A stretch of 64,000 bases of DNA from Tetrahymena elliotti 4EA (taxonomy: Eukaryota > Ciliophora > Oligohymenophorea > Hymenostomatida > Tetrahymenidae). A program made the position numbers and the translations under genes. The stretch is taken from contig AFXF02001796.1 in assembly GCA_000231825.2 (NCBI GenBank), positions 124,001 through 188,000 on the forward strand. The letters run 5' to 3'. Position 1 is the stretch's first letter, and each line of letters opens with the position of its first letter. The notes below the pieces were generated by a model that had not been told where the DNA came from, searched no databases, and was given only the letters and a program-made list of their open reading frames with translations. Positions 1-14,100 of the stretch are shown here, one piece after another.

Positions 1-500
1 ACTCTAGCTAATTTAAACAAATGCTAACTTCTCTTCAACCAATGTATTCATTTTTATGTAAACTCTTGAAAGAAAAATTAGAGAGCTCCATTTATCATGT
101 AAGCGTGATGTAATTGAGCATATATCCAAAGCTGAGTACTTATCAATTACTTTTGATTTTTAGAAATCTTTACAGTAGAGAAGTTATCTTGGACAAACTG
201 TCCATTTTATAGATGATCAAGGAATCCTATATAGTTATAATTTAACTACTAAACTCTTTAATTAAATGCATACAGAGGTAACAACATTTAGTTGATTATA
301 TCAGACATTTAAAAGAATTGGAATGTAACTTTGAGAAAGAAAAAGTCTGTTTTGTTACTGACAGAGCAACAAACATGATAAAGGCAAGAGACTTATTTCA
401 AACTAACCAATAAATATGCTTTGAGCATATGTTACATAATACTTTAAACACTAGTTTAGTAAATTGTGAAGGAATAATCTAAAATGAAGAATCTATCTAG
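1..500 (+). pseudogene. hAT-family transposase relic (frameshifted)
   Basis: Two overlapping plus-strand frames encode consecutive parts of a hAT (hobo/Ac/Tam3, BED-type) transposase. Frame A (about 104-295) has a Y-L-S-I-T-F-D core followed by V-H-F-I-D-D, as in the catalytic region around the first acidic residue of hAT enzymes. Frame B (about 289-500) has V-T-D-R-A-T-N-M-I-K-A, matching the family's V-[ST]-D-N-A-x-N-x-x-K-A motif, then C-F-E-H-x-L-x-N, matching the usual C-F-A-H-x-L-N-L. The frames do not join through a plausible intron, frame A ends in TGA at 293-295, and the part before 104 lies in a third frame, so the copy looks dead. The window edge truncates the 5' side. No terminal inverted repeats are visible. 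Such elements are normally confined to the germline nucleus in ciliates, so this is a relic retained in somatic DNA, or less likely a domesticated derivative. Confidence 0.6.
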
Positions 501-1265
501 TAAATTTAAATACTCATAAAAACTATAATTGAAATTTCCCCTAATATACCCCTATACATGCCATGGACCATTAATTCATTTTAAGAGATCGAGCTGATAG
601 GTTGAACTCAAAATTTGATTGAGCTCTTGCTTAAGGATCGTTCGTATGTTTTTCAAAAGATCTAAAGTTGAGTTGATTAAAATTTTTTACATTTAGCTTA
701 AGCACTATTTATTAGTTTATCCATAATAAAGCATAAAAATCATGTAGTTTTTAAATACATTTGTATTACTTCTTTACCATAAGTTAATGCTATACTATCA
801 TATCATATAATATCTTGTTTTGTTAGTTAGACCTTATTCTATAAAAATATAATAAACAATTCAAAAAATTTGAAAAAAAAAATGGGTTATGCAAACTTTA
901 CTTTATCAGTAAAATAGTTTTGATTTATTAAACAAATTTTATAAAGAAAAAATAATTTGAAAATAATATGGAAGAGTTGCTTTTAAAAAAATCTGTATTT
1001 TTCTAATATTTGATTTTCAAAATATCTAATTATTAGAAAGATTTGAAAATTTAATTAGAAAAATCTTTCCTTAAATATTTCAAGTTTTTATTCTAAATTT
1101 TTCAATACTTTAAACTTTTATGTTTTTAATGATTAATAATACACTATTTATTAGCATCCTCTATATATTAGGATCATATTAAATTTAAGCATTTTCTGGA
1201 ATGTCAATATTTAATTTTTATAAATTAAGCTCATAAATATTTTGTTTACTAAAAAGATATTTAAA
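501..1265. other. Intergenic, AT-rich
   Basis: No reading frame longer than chance under the TGA-only stop rule. The first ~100 bases may be the tail of the hAT relic. The rest is A/T homopolymer-rich spacer leading to the gene at 1266. Confidence 0.5.
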
Positions 1266-3950
1266 ATGGACAATTTATTTGAATTTGTCTAATAGTAGCT
1301 CTTATGTGAAAAAGATATCATTTAAAGAGTTTATGATTTGCTTTCATTGCTTAATTCAGAATTTGCTAGAGAATTACTAGAGAAATAATAAGGAGACTTT
1401 ATTATTACTTATTACTTTTCTAGACAGTCTAGAATAAAGAAATTTAACAAAGTATCCGATGAGCTCATAAATTTCATTTTTAAATATAGAAACTACAATT
1501 ATATGATGTAAAATTAGTTTGATAAAATTATGTAGGCAATTACTATGTGTAAGACTTTACAAGCTAATGAAGAATACAATTACTAGATAACAGATATATT
1601 AGATATTGGAACTATGTTTAGGTTGCTTGAGTTAGACTGGATAAAAAGACACAATATGACTAAATAATTATCTTAACCTTAAATTATAAAAAAAAGCACT
1701 TAAACAAATATGAATCAAATTAATGAAAGCTCTAGTTTTTTATTATCAGTAATTCTTTAAATAAATAATTTTTTAATATTGATTTTACTTTTAATAGGAA
1801 AAAGACACAAGTATGCAGTTAAATTAAAACTTAAGTAATCTAATAAGTAGTAGCAATAAAAATTAAATTTTTTCTAATTCAGTCTAAGACTAAGCTAAAT
1901 AGTAAAAAGATGAAAATACTCTTGCAATATAAACTTAAAAATATGTAATTCAAGAGCTAGAAAAATACAAAAATTAACAGAATTAAGAAATTTCTAAAGA
2001 AGAGGTTGATTCTATGATTAAAAAAAATTAGCTAAAATCCCTTGAATTTTTTTAATCTTTTAAATCAACTTGGAATTTTAAAGATTTGAAGTAACCTTAC
2101 TTTGATGAAATTTCAGAGAAATCTATTTTTCATTCAACGCTAAGTGATGAATAAGTGAACATTTTGAATAAATATGAATAATCCTTGTCTAAATGTAGAA
2201 GCAATGTAAAAAATAAATCAAGGAGATCTCCTTCTCCAAGCAATCTATTTTAAGAGGAAAATATTTTAGGAGTTTTAAATTAAGAAAATAAAATTAAAAG
2301 TTTTCAAGAAACAAAAGATGAAAATTCTTAAAATCTTACTGCAAAAAATTAGAGTGACTAAAAGATAAAATAATCAAGAGGAGGTTTTAGAAGGAGAAAG
2401 AAAGAAATCAGTCCTAATTTAAACTAACAAGAAGAACTTTAATAGAGTATTAGTAAAGATAAAATTTAACAAAAGAGCAAAGCAAAAAAACAAAAATAAA
2501 ACTCAAGAGAATTGTAAGATTAAAATGAATAATTAAATCAAGCTATGTGTTATGAATAAGCAGAGATAATCAATTCTAATAAAGGTGGTTAAAATATTTA
2601 GAGTAGATCATAAAACATTTAAATATAGAAGAGTGTTACATTGATTCCTAATTTGAATTTATAACATTTAGAAAAAGTAAATTATTTTCAATTTTAAAAA
2701 GCCACTAAAAAGTAATTTTTTGTAATTAGGAACTAAAAGAGAGATCTAATGAAAACTATAACAAAATAAAATAAGAATTTAATCAAAATGATGAACTTAA
2801 TTCGCCTAATTAAAACAGAGAAAATTTAAAATTTTAACAAATGAAATTTGAAGAAAACCATTTTTCACTTTAGAGTCCACCAGAAAGTGAATTTAATTAA
2901 GATAAAATTATGAACTTTTTAGCTAATTCATTTTTGAATTCTCCTTTCCCTTCTTAATTTAATTCTAAGATTGAATAGTTTGAATTAGAATAATTAAAAA
3001 ATGATGAACAAAACTCATAACCAGAATAATAATAAACTTAAAATCAAAATTAAAAATAAAATGAGCTGAGCTAGAATGGCAATATCAACAATATGGAAGA
3101 AGAAAAAAATAGATAATAAATTGAACCTACTTTTTTTGAGGATTTTAGTTTAAATAATTAAAATTTCCATTTTGATAATATGGAAAAAACTTTAGCTGAA
3201 TTACTTAATTATGATTTCTCAAATAATAAATTTTAATCACTAAACAATTTAGATTAAATATTTAATGATAATCAAGCATGCAATCATTTAAGTGCTTAAG
3301 AAATGCTTGAATAAAATAATGTAAATGATTTAAAAAGTAAATAAAAGGACTAAAACTAAAATTAGAATTAAATTTAAAGTAAAGATTAAGTAAAATAGGA
3401 GGATTATGAAATGGAAAATAATTAAAATAAATAAACCAAGTATTAAGAACTAGCTATAGAAGAGGAAGAAAGTTAACTTCTAGAATAATTAATACAAACT
3501 GATAAATTTAATAAAATTCTAAGCTAAGTTAATATAGGAAAAATTACATATTAAAAAATGACTTTTCCAAAAGAAATAAGTGGGATTTCAAATTAAGCTG
3601 AAAATGCTTCAAGTCTTAAGGAATCTCCAACAAAATTTAGAATAGCTGATTTTTTTGAGTTAAAACCCTAATGTAATAAAATCAATAATTCTAATTAAGA
3701 TAATACTCCAGAAAAATCTACTGAACCTTAATTGGATAAAAACTCAAGTCCTAAATCACTGAATAAAACCTAAAAAATTATTAAAGAAAAAAAGAAGAAA
3801 AAAATAGGTAAAACTTTCAAAGATTTAACAGTTGAAGAACTTGAAATTATCAAAAAATCTGAACTCAAAGATGCTTCTAACTTAGCAAAATAGCTAGGAA
3901 TGAGCTATTAAACGATGAGAAAAATAATTGCAAAAGTGCAAAATATTTGA
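1266..3950 (+). CDS. Q/N-rich protein with a helix-turn-helix-like C-terminus, function unknown
   Basis: Three exons (1266-1748, 1798-2676, 2730-3950) separated by introns of 49 and 53 nt with GTA/TAG ends. Spliced, they give 860 aa and close at TGA 3948-3950. The N-terminal ~160 residues (M-D-N-L-F-E-F-V...) are a compact alpha-helical-looking region with aromatic and charged residues. Residues ~165-800 are low complexity, rich in Gln, Asn, Ser and Lys, mostly written with TAA/TAG. A strongly basic run (K-K-K-K-I-G-K) introduces the last ~45 residues, F-K-D-L-T-V-E-E-L-E-I-I-K... followed by A-K-Q-L-G-M-S-Y-Q-T-M-R-K. These have the spacing of a helix-turn-helix (A-x-x-L-G-[MV]-S-x-x-T-[VM]-R). 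That suggests, but does not prove, nucleic-acid binding. I recognise no named family. The first in-frame ATG after an upstream stop was chosen. Confidence 0.75.
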
Positions 3951-4596
3951 AAAAAATTTAAATAAATTTAACTCATTTTTTTTGGTTTCTTTAAATAATT
4001 TGGTTTTTCAGTTTGATAGCAAGTATGATATTATTTAATACAAAATTTATTTAAAATGCCTTTTTAAAATTTACCAAAAAATTTAAAGAAATTTCTCCAC
4101 ACTTCAAATTATATTGCCATCTAAAAAATTATTTTTATATTATGTTGAACTTATGAAATTATTGAAAATCATACATCATATGTGATTAAAAATGCATATT
4201 TTTTTATAAATATTTATCTTAGTTTGATATTAATTTTAAATATTATTCTTTTAAGTTTTAAAGTTAGATTAAAATGAAATACATTTTAAGATGTTAAAAA
4301 ATTTAATATTTTGAATCTAATTTAGTTGTTATTTAGCTTGGTTCAATATAAAATATTTGTATTCCAGTTAATTTAAATTATACGTTTATGTGCCAGCATA
4401 AAAAATAATAATAAAAGGCTCTTTTTTTAATTTCTAGGTAATTAGTGTATACTTTGCCTTTAAATATTTTATACACTATCTATCTAAGTCGTCAAGATTA
4501 ATTTAAATTATTCACTAATAAGCTAGGGGTTTTATGATTAATCTTTAATTAATTCTTAAGGAAATAGATATTAATTAAGACTTATAATTATAATCA
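3951..4596. other. Intergenic spacer
   Basis: 3' flank of one gene and probable promoter of the next. It holds a short perfect inverted repeat (AGTGTATA 4444-4451 with TATACACT 4470-4477, 18-nt loop). No coding signal seen. Confidence 0.4.
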
Positions 4597-7500
4597 ATGC
4601 TATTTGCTTGGATTTTTGTTTTTTTATATCTAGCTTCCAAATCTTCTCAATAAACATAAGGTTTATGTAACTAATATTAGAGCTTTGAGCGTAGATTATC
4701 TTATTCAATATTTTTTGCATTATTTAGTCTTTTTAATATTTTTTTCCATACTATTCTTTAGAAAAATAATTACTCATTTAAAATACAAAATGATGAATTA
4801 AATTTTTGTTATGAATAATAGCAATCATAAGCAATAACATGCAATTAGTAGACTCATTTATTATTGACAATACTAACATGTTAGTGATGGCATTCAATGG
4901 ATTTTTATACTTTGATTAAGAATTTCAAAGCTCTATTTTTTTCTACGAGATTTAGTAGAACAAACTTTTAGGGACAATCAAAAGTAAATTATTTTACAAG
5001 CGTGAGTCAAAATTATATAAATTTCTTAAATTAGGTTAGAATAAAATTCAGGGAGTTTCATTCAATAACTTAAATAGTTAGATAATTGTAAGCACCAATA
5101 AGTTTCTTATCTTCTACAATGTGCCTTAGCTGTAGATCTAAACAAAAATATAAACAAATTTAGGAAGTTAAATATTAATAAATTAAGGCATTATCTATTT
5201 GGTAAACTCGAATCAAATGAAATCTATTAACTCTTTATAAAATAACAAAATATCAATCACAAATTTTCTAAGAATAGATTATTAAGAGAAAAACTATGAA
5301 AATATTTAAAATTAGTTTTAAGACTATCCATAATAAATAAATATTTTAAACTTAAAAAATGGCTAATAAGTAATTTAATTCAATGTTAATAACATTTTAT
5401 ACATTTCTGATTTGGAAGGCACAAGCTTTTTTCAACTTAAAGGAAGTAAAATTATAAATTTAATTAAAAAATATTTTAAAACCATAATAAATTAATAGAT
5501 AATTTAAACAACATAAAAAATAATGAATAATATATTTCTGATACAATTTTTATTGATGATTCTTTTTGCTTTGCTAGTGTATTGTCTTCATCAACCAACT
5601 TAGATATATGGAATATATAGGACTATAAAACTCAGCAGACACATTATGTTAGAACTATAGGTTTGAATTAGCTTTTTAAATATGTTTAAAAAACTAAATA
5701 GTTAAATTACTTTTTAAAAAATAGCTTTAAGTAGTCTTGATGGAGTTAGTTTAGATCAAATATTTTACATTAAGAAAAATTAGATATCATATATTATTTA
5801 TACTTTAAAGAGAAATTTCCAAGTTTCATCAACAAATTCGTATTATTTGGGACAAGTATGGATTGCTTAACTTTAGTTTGACTAAAATCTATTGATAACA
5901 GGATTAACAAACTAGAATTTATTATTAAATGCTAATTAAAATTATCTTATTCAAATATAAATATTCTATAAATAAAACATTCTTTTAGTATATGATGATT
6001 TTGTTGATAACAAAATCAGATTTTTTAACTTAGATAACATACCAACCTAAATATCAGAGATTCCTCATAGTTTTTAATGTATATACATTTTTTTTATTTC
6101 TAAAATTATTTAATTTGTTTAAAATTATAAAAAAGTTGACTAATTTGATCTCATGGCATAAGCAAGTTGGGTTTCTCAAAATTAACAAATAGTTACTTTA
6201 TAATAAAAAAATGTACTTGTTTAGTAATCAAATGATTTGTCCAAACCGCTGACATATGAAATAAAATACTTTATTAATATTTAAGATAACTCTTTTAAAA
6301 TATCAAACCAATTTCTTTTAATTGACCATTACTTTGATATTGGAGATCTAATATCAGTATAAGGAAAAAATTCTTAATACCTCTTAAGAGTATAAAATAG
6401 CCAAGGGGAAAAGCTCAGAATATATGATTCTTCATAAAATGTATTTTTTCTTTTTTAAGACAATTTATTAATCAAATATTTTATAGGTTATTATTGGAGA
6501 ATGGGAAATTACTAGCAATAGTTAAGTAATTCTAGACTTCACTAAAAGCTTAGCTAATATTTAAATATGTGCTTTTTATGCTAACAATAAATACAATGCT
6601 TGCTTTGTGATATCTACTAGATATACAAATATATATTCAAATAATATTAATAACTAAAATTATGGGGTAAATTTATTAAATTATTTATAAACATAATAAA
6701 CAAATTTATTTAAATAAATTAGATAGAATGCGTTTCGTTTTCAACTAATAATATGAATGTCGAATATTATGTTTTAAATAACCCTACAAACTTTTAGAGT
6801 TAATTATTCTAAAGTGTTTTTTATTCTTTAAAGTAAAATGAAATTATTGGATTTGTTTCATCTCAATATTACTTAAGATGGAACGCCTCAACTAAATCTT
6901 TAATTTAAGATAGTTTCTGTAAATTAATTAAAAATTATTTATATAATTCAAAAAATTATATTAATAAAAGATAGTATCTTAAATTGTGAAAGTTCACCAC
7001 TGATCACTGCTTTTTATATATAAGAAGAAGATTCCTTACTATTAGATTGTAGTGTAGGATTAACCTTTATATAAGTTTATAGTAACTCACGACAAGTTAT
7101 TTTATTGAATTAACCAAAATCTTAACTAATTTCATACTAATACCTTTAAGCAAATAGTGATAAGATATTAATAACCTTATAAGATTATTCTACTTTGAGC
7201 TTTATAGATTTGAATACAGCCTTATCTTTATCAAATAATAAGATTACTTACTACCAGATTTCACTTTATGACTTAAATAGGACATTGAACATTCTATTAG
7301 TTTCTTCCAATAAATTATTTATTTTTATGAATGATAGAATTAGTAAATTAGATCTTACTCCATGCTTAAACCAATCTTTAGATAGCTGTATGAATAACTG
7401 CTATAAATAATATGTATTTGAGATTAATGACAATATAAATACTTTAAATAACTATGGAAATGGTTCCTCCATTAATCCTTTTAAATCTTCTAAAATGTTT

Positions 7501-10500
7501 CTTATTGTTAGCTTAGAGGTTTGTTAATTTTCCTCATTTCAATATTTTAAAATATTTTTTATAAAATATAGATCTGGAACATCTTAGGCATATTCTCATA
7601 AATAGTTTCTTTAAATGAAATTTAGGTTCAGATACATTTTTCAGGTTAAAATTAACTAACTTTAAAGCAAGAATTTTTTGCTAACTTCGAAGAAAAATAA
7701 ATTGTTTCTATAGACTTTTAATCTGTTTAGTAAAATCAAATACCAATATTATATTTAGCTAACAATTTGGTTATACAAAATTACAAATATTTTTCAATTT
7801 CTAATTTTGATATCAGAATATTACCTCCAGATGATAAATCATAGTTGAGTGAGTTTTAATGCAATTTAACATTTCAAAACATAAATTCTCTAAATGTAAA
7901 AAATACTTTTGTTAAATCTCTTCTAACTTAATAAGATGGGAGTGTTAAATTAATAGCTTGTACAACCATATTTTCAAATAGCAATATTCTTTTGTAAGAT
8001 ATAACTATTTAAAACATCTCTTTAATGAACTAAGATAATTATGAGGGATTATTTAGTATTCAAGGTGATCAGGAGCAAGTAATTTAATTAATTAATTAAT
8101 AAATTAATTTTTGATTTTAATATTTATTTATAAAAAGGATATATAATTTGATACATTAAATATCATACAATCATAGCTTGATGGAATTATTATTATTAAT
8201 AATCAAACTCCTTCAAATTTAAAGATTTAAAATTTAAATATTTAAGAGAATACATGCTAAGATAAAGATAAAATTAATAGTTAACCACTTTTTTTATCGT
8301 CAACTTTCTCTGTAATCTAAGGAGTAATTTCAAAAAATGTTTTTTGTAATGATGTATCAATATTCAATTACTATCAGATCAAAGAAAACTTGAATCAATC
8401 TTAAATTAATTCTTAAAATGAGTTTAATGACATATAATTTTTATTAAATACTATATACTATACCTACCAACAAAGCTTCTTTTTGAATCTCTATCTTTGT
8501 TATGGGAAAAATATGCTTAATTCTATTTAATTACAAAAGATTATTATTTCATAGAATACTCATTTTTAAACTAATAATGGCTTAACAAACAGTTTCTTTT
8601 AGACTTACATATAGATAGATAATTATTCAGCTCTGTATTTAATTAATTCTAAATTTAATAATTAAAAAAAAACTAATTTTATTTCAGGGAGCAATATTTA
8701 AAATATAGTAATAAATGGATTTGAGTGTGCTAATGATTCTTTAGATATTACTATTCCTGATGGGGGTTGTTTAAAATTTTCTTAAATTTAAAATGCATCA
8801 ATGGATTAATTAACTATTAAGAATCTATTTTCATAAGGATTAAATTTAATAAGCATTTATATCTAGTATTTCTAAAACTTAGATCTGAATATTACCAACT
8901 CTAATTTTAGTAATAATCTAATATAGCAGATAGAGTAAGTATAGTTAAGTGCTAATATAATTTATATATCAAATTAAAACTAAGGTAATATTATATTATC
9001 TGGATTAACTCTATCTCATAATACTGTAAGAGCTGTATCTGATTTAGTTGCTTTATCTTCTGCAGGTATATTTATAGAAAGTTCAAAATCCTCAGTAAAT
9101 TTGTTCAAGAGTACATTTTAAAATATCACTACCACTACTATATTGTCTCATTTAACTATTTATGCTTAAAATTTTACAGTTTCTGATTGTTAATTTTTAG
9201 GATAAAATTATTAGCCTCTATCATAAACATCCAGCAAATAAAGCTTAGTATTAGGTGGCATGATGAAGGTCAGTATATAATATTTAAAGATAATAAGTAG
9301 TAATTTTAGTGACACTAATTCTTCTTTAGGAGGTTTTATTTACGTTACATCTTTAACTTAGGTGGTTTTATCTATTCAGATCACTGATTGTGACTTTAAA
9401 AATAGTATTTCAAGTGACTCAAGTATAATCCATATAATAAGCCTTAGTACTTAAGAATAACTAAATATAAAAAATAGTAACTTTACTAATATTTAATCAA
9501 CAAATTTCGATTCATCAAGAGCTATTTTTCTTACAAAAGACTCTCCAACTAATTTGTAAATATCTTTATTTTAATCAAAATAATAATTTTTTAATTTTTA
9601 CATTTTAAAGCGGTAACACTATGATTGTGATTTTGCAAAACGTTAGATTTACTAATATCACAGGCCTTAGCGATATCAGTATTTTCTATTTACAAGATTG
9701 TCAGATCTAAGCAGAATAGATTTATTATTTTGGAAGACATGAAATTTCATTAGATGAACTCTATGATGGTTCATAGTAAGATGGATGCTTATTTAATCTC
9801 CAAAATTCCTTTTTAAACGTGACTGGACTTGTGATGGGAAATTTAATTTAGAGAAATTCACCTTTACTACTTATTTAAGATGACTCGAACTAGACAATTA
9901 TTTAGCAAGCTAATATTCAAAATATTTATTTCTCTCAAATTGGTTTAATCTAAACAAAAACGGACCTGAAATTAAATAATTTCTAAGTAACAAACAGCTA
10001 ACATTTTATGAATGATTATTAGAATATCACACTAATTTCGATGATATCAATGTAGTCAACTAATATAATAAATCACTTTAATATATTTTAAGCTTCTTAT
10101 CTTTAATTTTATAACATCACATCTCTTTCTCAACAACCTTTAGAAATGAATGCAATTACTTTAAATACTGTCTCAGTACAAATTAGTAATTCAAATTTCA
10201 CCAATCTCTATGTACTTTTCTATTTTAAATAGTATTTTATTTAAATGTTTTTTTATTCATTTAGGGTGGAGGTTTAAGCATAGCTAATCCATAGAACCTT
10301 TGCAACATAACTTAATCATATTTCTATTAGATAGGTATATAATAAAATATATTTCCATATTAAATTATAACTTCAGCTATTTCTATAAATCTTTATAAAT
10401 CAACAATGAAAAATGTAATATTTCTTTCTTTTGAAATTTTAGATTGATATCTTTATTTAAAATTAAGTAAACTACTCTTATTAAACTTGAGGATGTTAAC

Positions 10501-13500
10501 ATTACCTAGTCTATGTCCTATTAAGGTGGTGGATTATACATTAATTCTGATTGTGAAAATTTATTATAATCTGTATCTTTGACAAAAATTTTTTTCAACC
10601 AAAACTATGCTAAAATAGGTGGTGGCTATTTTATTTAAGGAATGAAAGTATATGAAACAGAATGTACTTTTAATTAAAATCAAGTAAAATACTATGGTAG
10701 TTAGGGATTCCAGTATCCTACTTTTATATAATTAGTAGAAAGTGATATTCTCAAATAGTATAATTACAAATTTGATAATGTTAAATAATAATTATAGTTG
10801 AGTAACATTACAAGTGGTATGACACTACCAAAATTAACATTTAAGGTGCTCGATAATAAATACGAAATAGTAAAATTTTGTATAGATTAAGATTTTTACA
10901 TAATTAGCGATTATAATTAACTTAATATATAAATCAATCAAATATTTCATAAAAATAAAACTGAATATTACTACATTTAAGGTCAGGATCAAGTTGACTA
11001 GAATTGTACAGATTTCACATTTAGCTTTGATCAGCTGTAATACATAGCAATACCAAATACTCCAGCTCAATTAAGTGTCAATCACAATATTATCAATTTA
11101 AATTATAGTTTGCATTATGATTTATAAGCAAATTTTACTATCTTTTTAGATGTCTTAGATTGTTAATTGGGTTAAATAAAAGTTTTTACAATAGGAAAAT
11201 ATCAAATTTGCTAAAAATGTAGCTCTAATACTTACACATTTGACTTTGAAAAATGTCACAATTGCCCTGAAGGAGCAAGTTGTCCTGGCGGATCATAAAT
11301 GATAATTTCAAGTGGTTTTTGGAGAGAAACCATGTAATCAAGTATTGTGGTAAATTGTGAAAATAATTTGAGTAATTGTATAGGAGGTTCTGCAGGAAAT
11401 TAACTTTGTTTAGAAGGACATATTGGCCCATTGTGCGAAGAATGTGATGTAATATTCTGTTTATAATATTTATGCATAAAATAAATATGTTAAAACTTAA
11501 TTAAAAATAGTTATTTGGAGTGATAAATGGAAACAGCTATACAAAAAATGGCGTGTTTGATTGCTCTCCTTGTAATCACTAGGTGACTAATATAATAGTA
11601 GTGATATTTACAAACTTAGCACTTTTATTTTAGCAATATATTGTACTTACATCTGATATAACTTATAGAAAGGCCAAGAGTAAATACTATAAATCTCAAA
11701 TATAGAGGAGGACAGATACTTCTTCATAAATGGAAAATAAAGAAGAGGAATTGAATAAAAATTTGAGTGTTTATCTAAAAATACTGATGAATTATTTTTA
11801 ATTAGTGGTTATCGTTAAAAACTTTTAAATAAATATTCCACTACCCATAATTAATTTTCCTTAAACCTTAAGTCGTCCTGTTGACCATGCTGTTAATACT
11901 TTAGATTGTTGGGTGAAAGATTGGTCAACAGATTTTCCTTATGTTTATTTTAGACTTATTATAGCTTGTATAGTACCCATAGTCTACTTTGCTATTTCTA
12001 TGATCCTCTATTTCATTTATATTTTTTTTAAAAAAAAAAAAGCTAAAAAATATATTTTTACATCATCAATTATTTTTCTCTTTTTGTACTTGCAACCTGA
12101 TATGATAGAGAGAACTGTTGGAGTTATAGCTTGCAGATAAATTGGAGATAAAAATTACATGCTGGGAGATTTACTTTAGCTGTGTAAAACTGCAGAATAT
12201 AAAAAGTATTCTTATACTATTGGGTTTTCTCTTTTTTTCTTGTTTATAATAATAGTACCTGCATTTTTATTCTTTTCACTCAGAAGAAACAAAAAAAGAC
12301 TAAAATCTGAAAATTTTTTACTTTAAATGGGATATTTATACAGTGAATATAAAGAGCAAAATTATTACTGGGAATTTGCGAAAATGTATAAAAAAATATT
12401 GACTATCCTTGTTATCAACTTTTATTATAAAGATATAACTGTCAAAGGATTTGTAGTTATATTTATCATTATTATTTATTAATAGATATCTGATAAAATT
12501 AAGCCATTTAATGTTTTAGATAATAATTATTTAGATTAATTATCATGCAAAATAGCTGTCCTAACTATATTAGTAGGCTTATTTATTAACAATAATCCTG
12601 AGCCATATCAAGTAATTATTAGCTTGATTGTGATAGTTATTTTTAATCTGCTCTTTTTCTACTGGATTGGACAAAGAATTGTTTATGAATACAAAGTTCT
12701 TATTTAAAAGTATTATTTGGAACTAAAATAAATGATCAAAAAATGCAAAAGAAGATTTTTTAAGAAATAGAAAAGTAAAACTTAAGATGTTTCAAATTCT
12801 GAAAGCATCAATTATAATCCTAATTCAGGAAATTAGGATGATAATCCAAATAATTTAAACAAATATAATTTGAATGTTATTGCTGGTCTAGATGATTCTA
12901 TAAAGGCGAATGCAAATTTAAGATATAACATTACTGTGAGCAAAGATTTACCAATTTCTCTTCATCTTAAAAAATTCAATTCAATTTTTAATTAACAAAA
13001 TGAAGCTTAAAAAGAATTAGGAGCTCTAGATTTAAGAAAATTAAAGAGTATCTAAAGCAATAAGGCTTCTCCTAAGGCAGATTAGTAAAATTAAGAAATA
13101 CAGTATTTTTAAAAAATTTCAAATAATACAAATAATGTCTAAGTTTTATAACCCCTAAGTTTTATTAGAAAGTAAACTAGTGTTTATAAGAACAATTATT
13201 AAGAAGAAGCAATACATGAAGAATAATCTCAATTAGAGCACGAAAATATTTTAGTTCCCTAAAATATGATTTAAAATTATGAATAAGATTATTAAATTAT
13301 GTAGTTTATAGAAAAAACTAAAAAAAATAATGATAATTCAGAATAGTAATTAAATATAACAGATATCTAAGTAAAAGATGATTTTGACTAAATGGATTTA
13401 AGCAATGAAATTAAAATTAATTATTTAAAAGAGTACCAACTCAAGTCACCAAAAATGAAGAAAAATGAAATTTTAGCTCATACCTTAAGAAAACAGTCAT

Positions 13501-13700
13501 TACTAGATACTTCAACTAATTAAAATTAAGATTTTACAGTAAAATTTATTGGTGAAGATTCCTCCAATTTTACATCTCCAAAACTAAGTAAAATTCAATT
13601 AATTATTATTTTAGCTTAAGAATATATTAATAGGTTAAAGATCTTCAAAAAGCTAAAATTAAGTGTAGCTTATTTTTCCTCCTCAGATTCTAAGAAATGA
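4597..13700 (+). CDS. Giant multipass transmembrane protein, ciliate family with beta-helix-like ectodomain and Cys-rich stalk
   Basis: Thirteen exons separated by introns at 4808-4848, 5446-5498, 5661-5724, 6441-6486, 6667-6722, 6919-6970, 7519-7571, 8079-8137, 9556-9610, 10212-10264, 10415-10467 and 11449-11510. Total coding length is 8457 nt, exactly divisible by three (2818 aa), closing at TGA 13698-13700. It starts M-L-F-A-W-I-F-V-F-L-Y-L-A, a signal peptide; a second hydrophobic stretch follows. Residues ~60-1000 look like beta-rich repeats with WD-like S-x-D/N-I motifs. From ~1100 to 1950 there are recurring N-I-x-x-S-x-F-x-N strands and G-G-G-L-x-I turns typical of parallel beta-helix (pectin-lyase-like) folds. 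At ~2010 a cysteine module follows (C-x-x-C, then C-P-x-G-A-x-C-P-G-G, then G-F-W-R), then about six membrane helices (~2110-2390) and a Q/N-rich cytosolic tail. This is the architecture of many 'putative transmembrane proteins' in Tetrahymena. Ligand and function are unknown. Exon 1 could carry a further small intron I cannot see. Confidence 0.8.
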
Positions 13701-14100
13701 TAGTGGAGAAGTAAATAATTTAAAATCATAAAATTCATGCAATGACATAGATGAAAAGGCTCGAGTACCATACTAAATAAATGAAAGCATATTTACAAAA
13801 AGTAAATTTTAAATCTTTTTTCTTTCAATAATTTACAATAATTATTTTAAAGGGCATAATAGTCTAATAAATAGAGAAAAGAAGTAAACAGAAGACCAAA
13901 TTAATGAAAAAAAAAATTGAATAAAGAAAATAACATAAAATGTTAATTCGGCTGTTTACTTTAGAAAAAACTACATTAAAAAAATTGTAATATAAATTTG
14001 TGTTCAATAGACAATTTAAAAATGTTAAAAGTCAATAAAAATGAAGCAATTTTTTTTCCCCTTTATACTTTTAATTTTGTTAATTATGTTATATATGAAA
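13701..14100. other. Intergenic, 3' flank and tRNA upstream region
   Basis: AT-rich spacer between a protein gene and the tRNA gene. No open frame of interest and no recognisable upstream tRNA element. Confidence 0.4.

Noticed and set aside
4444..4477. Inverted repeat as a terminator or regulatory hairpin
   Set aside because: Eight A/T-rich base pairs are common by chance here and nothing else supports function.
10834..11070. Minus-strand frame inside the giant membrane protein gene
   Set aside because: Opposite a well-supported exon; hydrophobic composition reflects the complementary A-rich codons.
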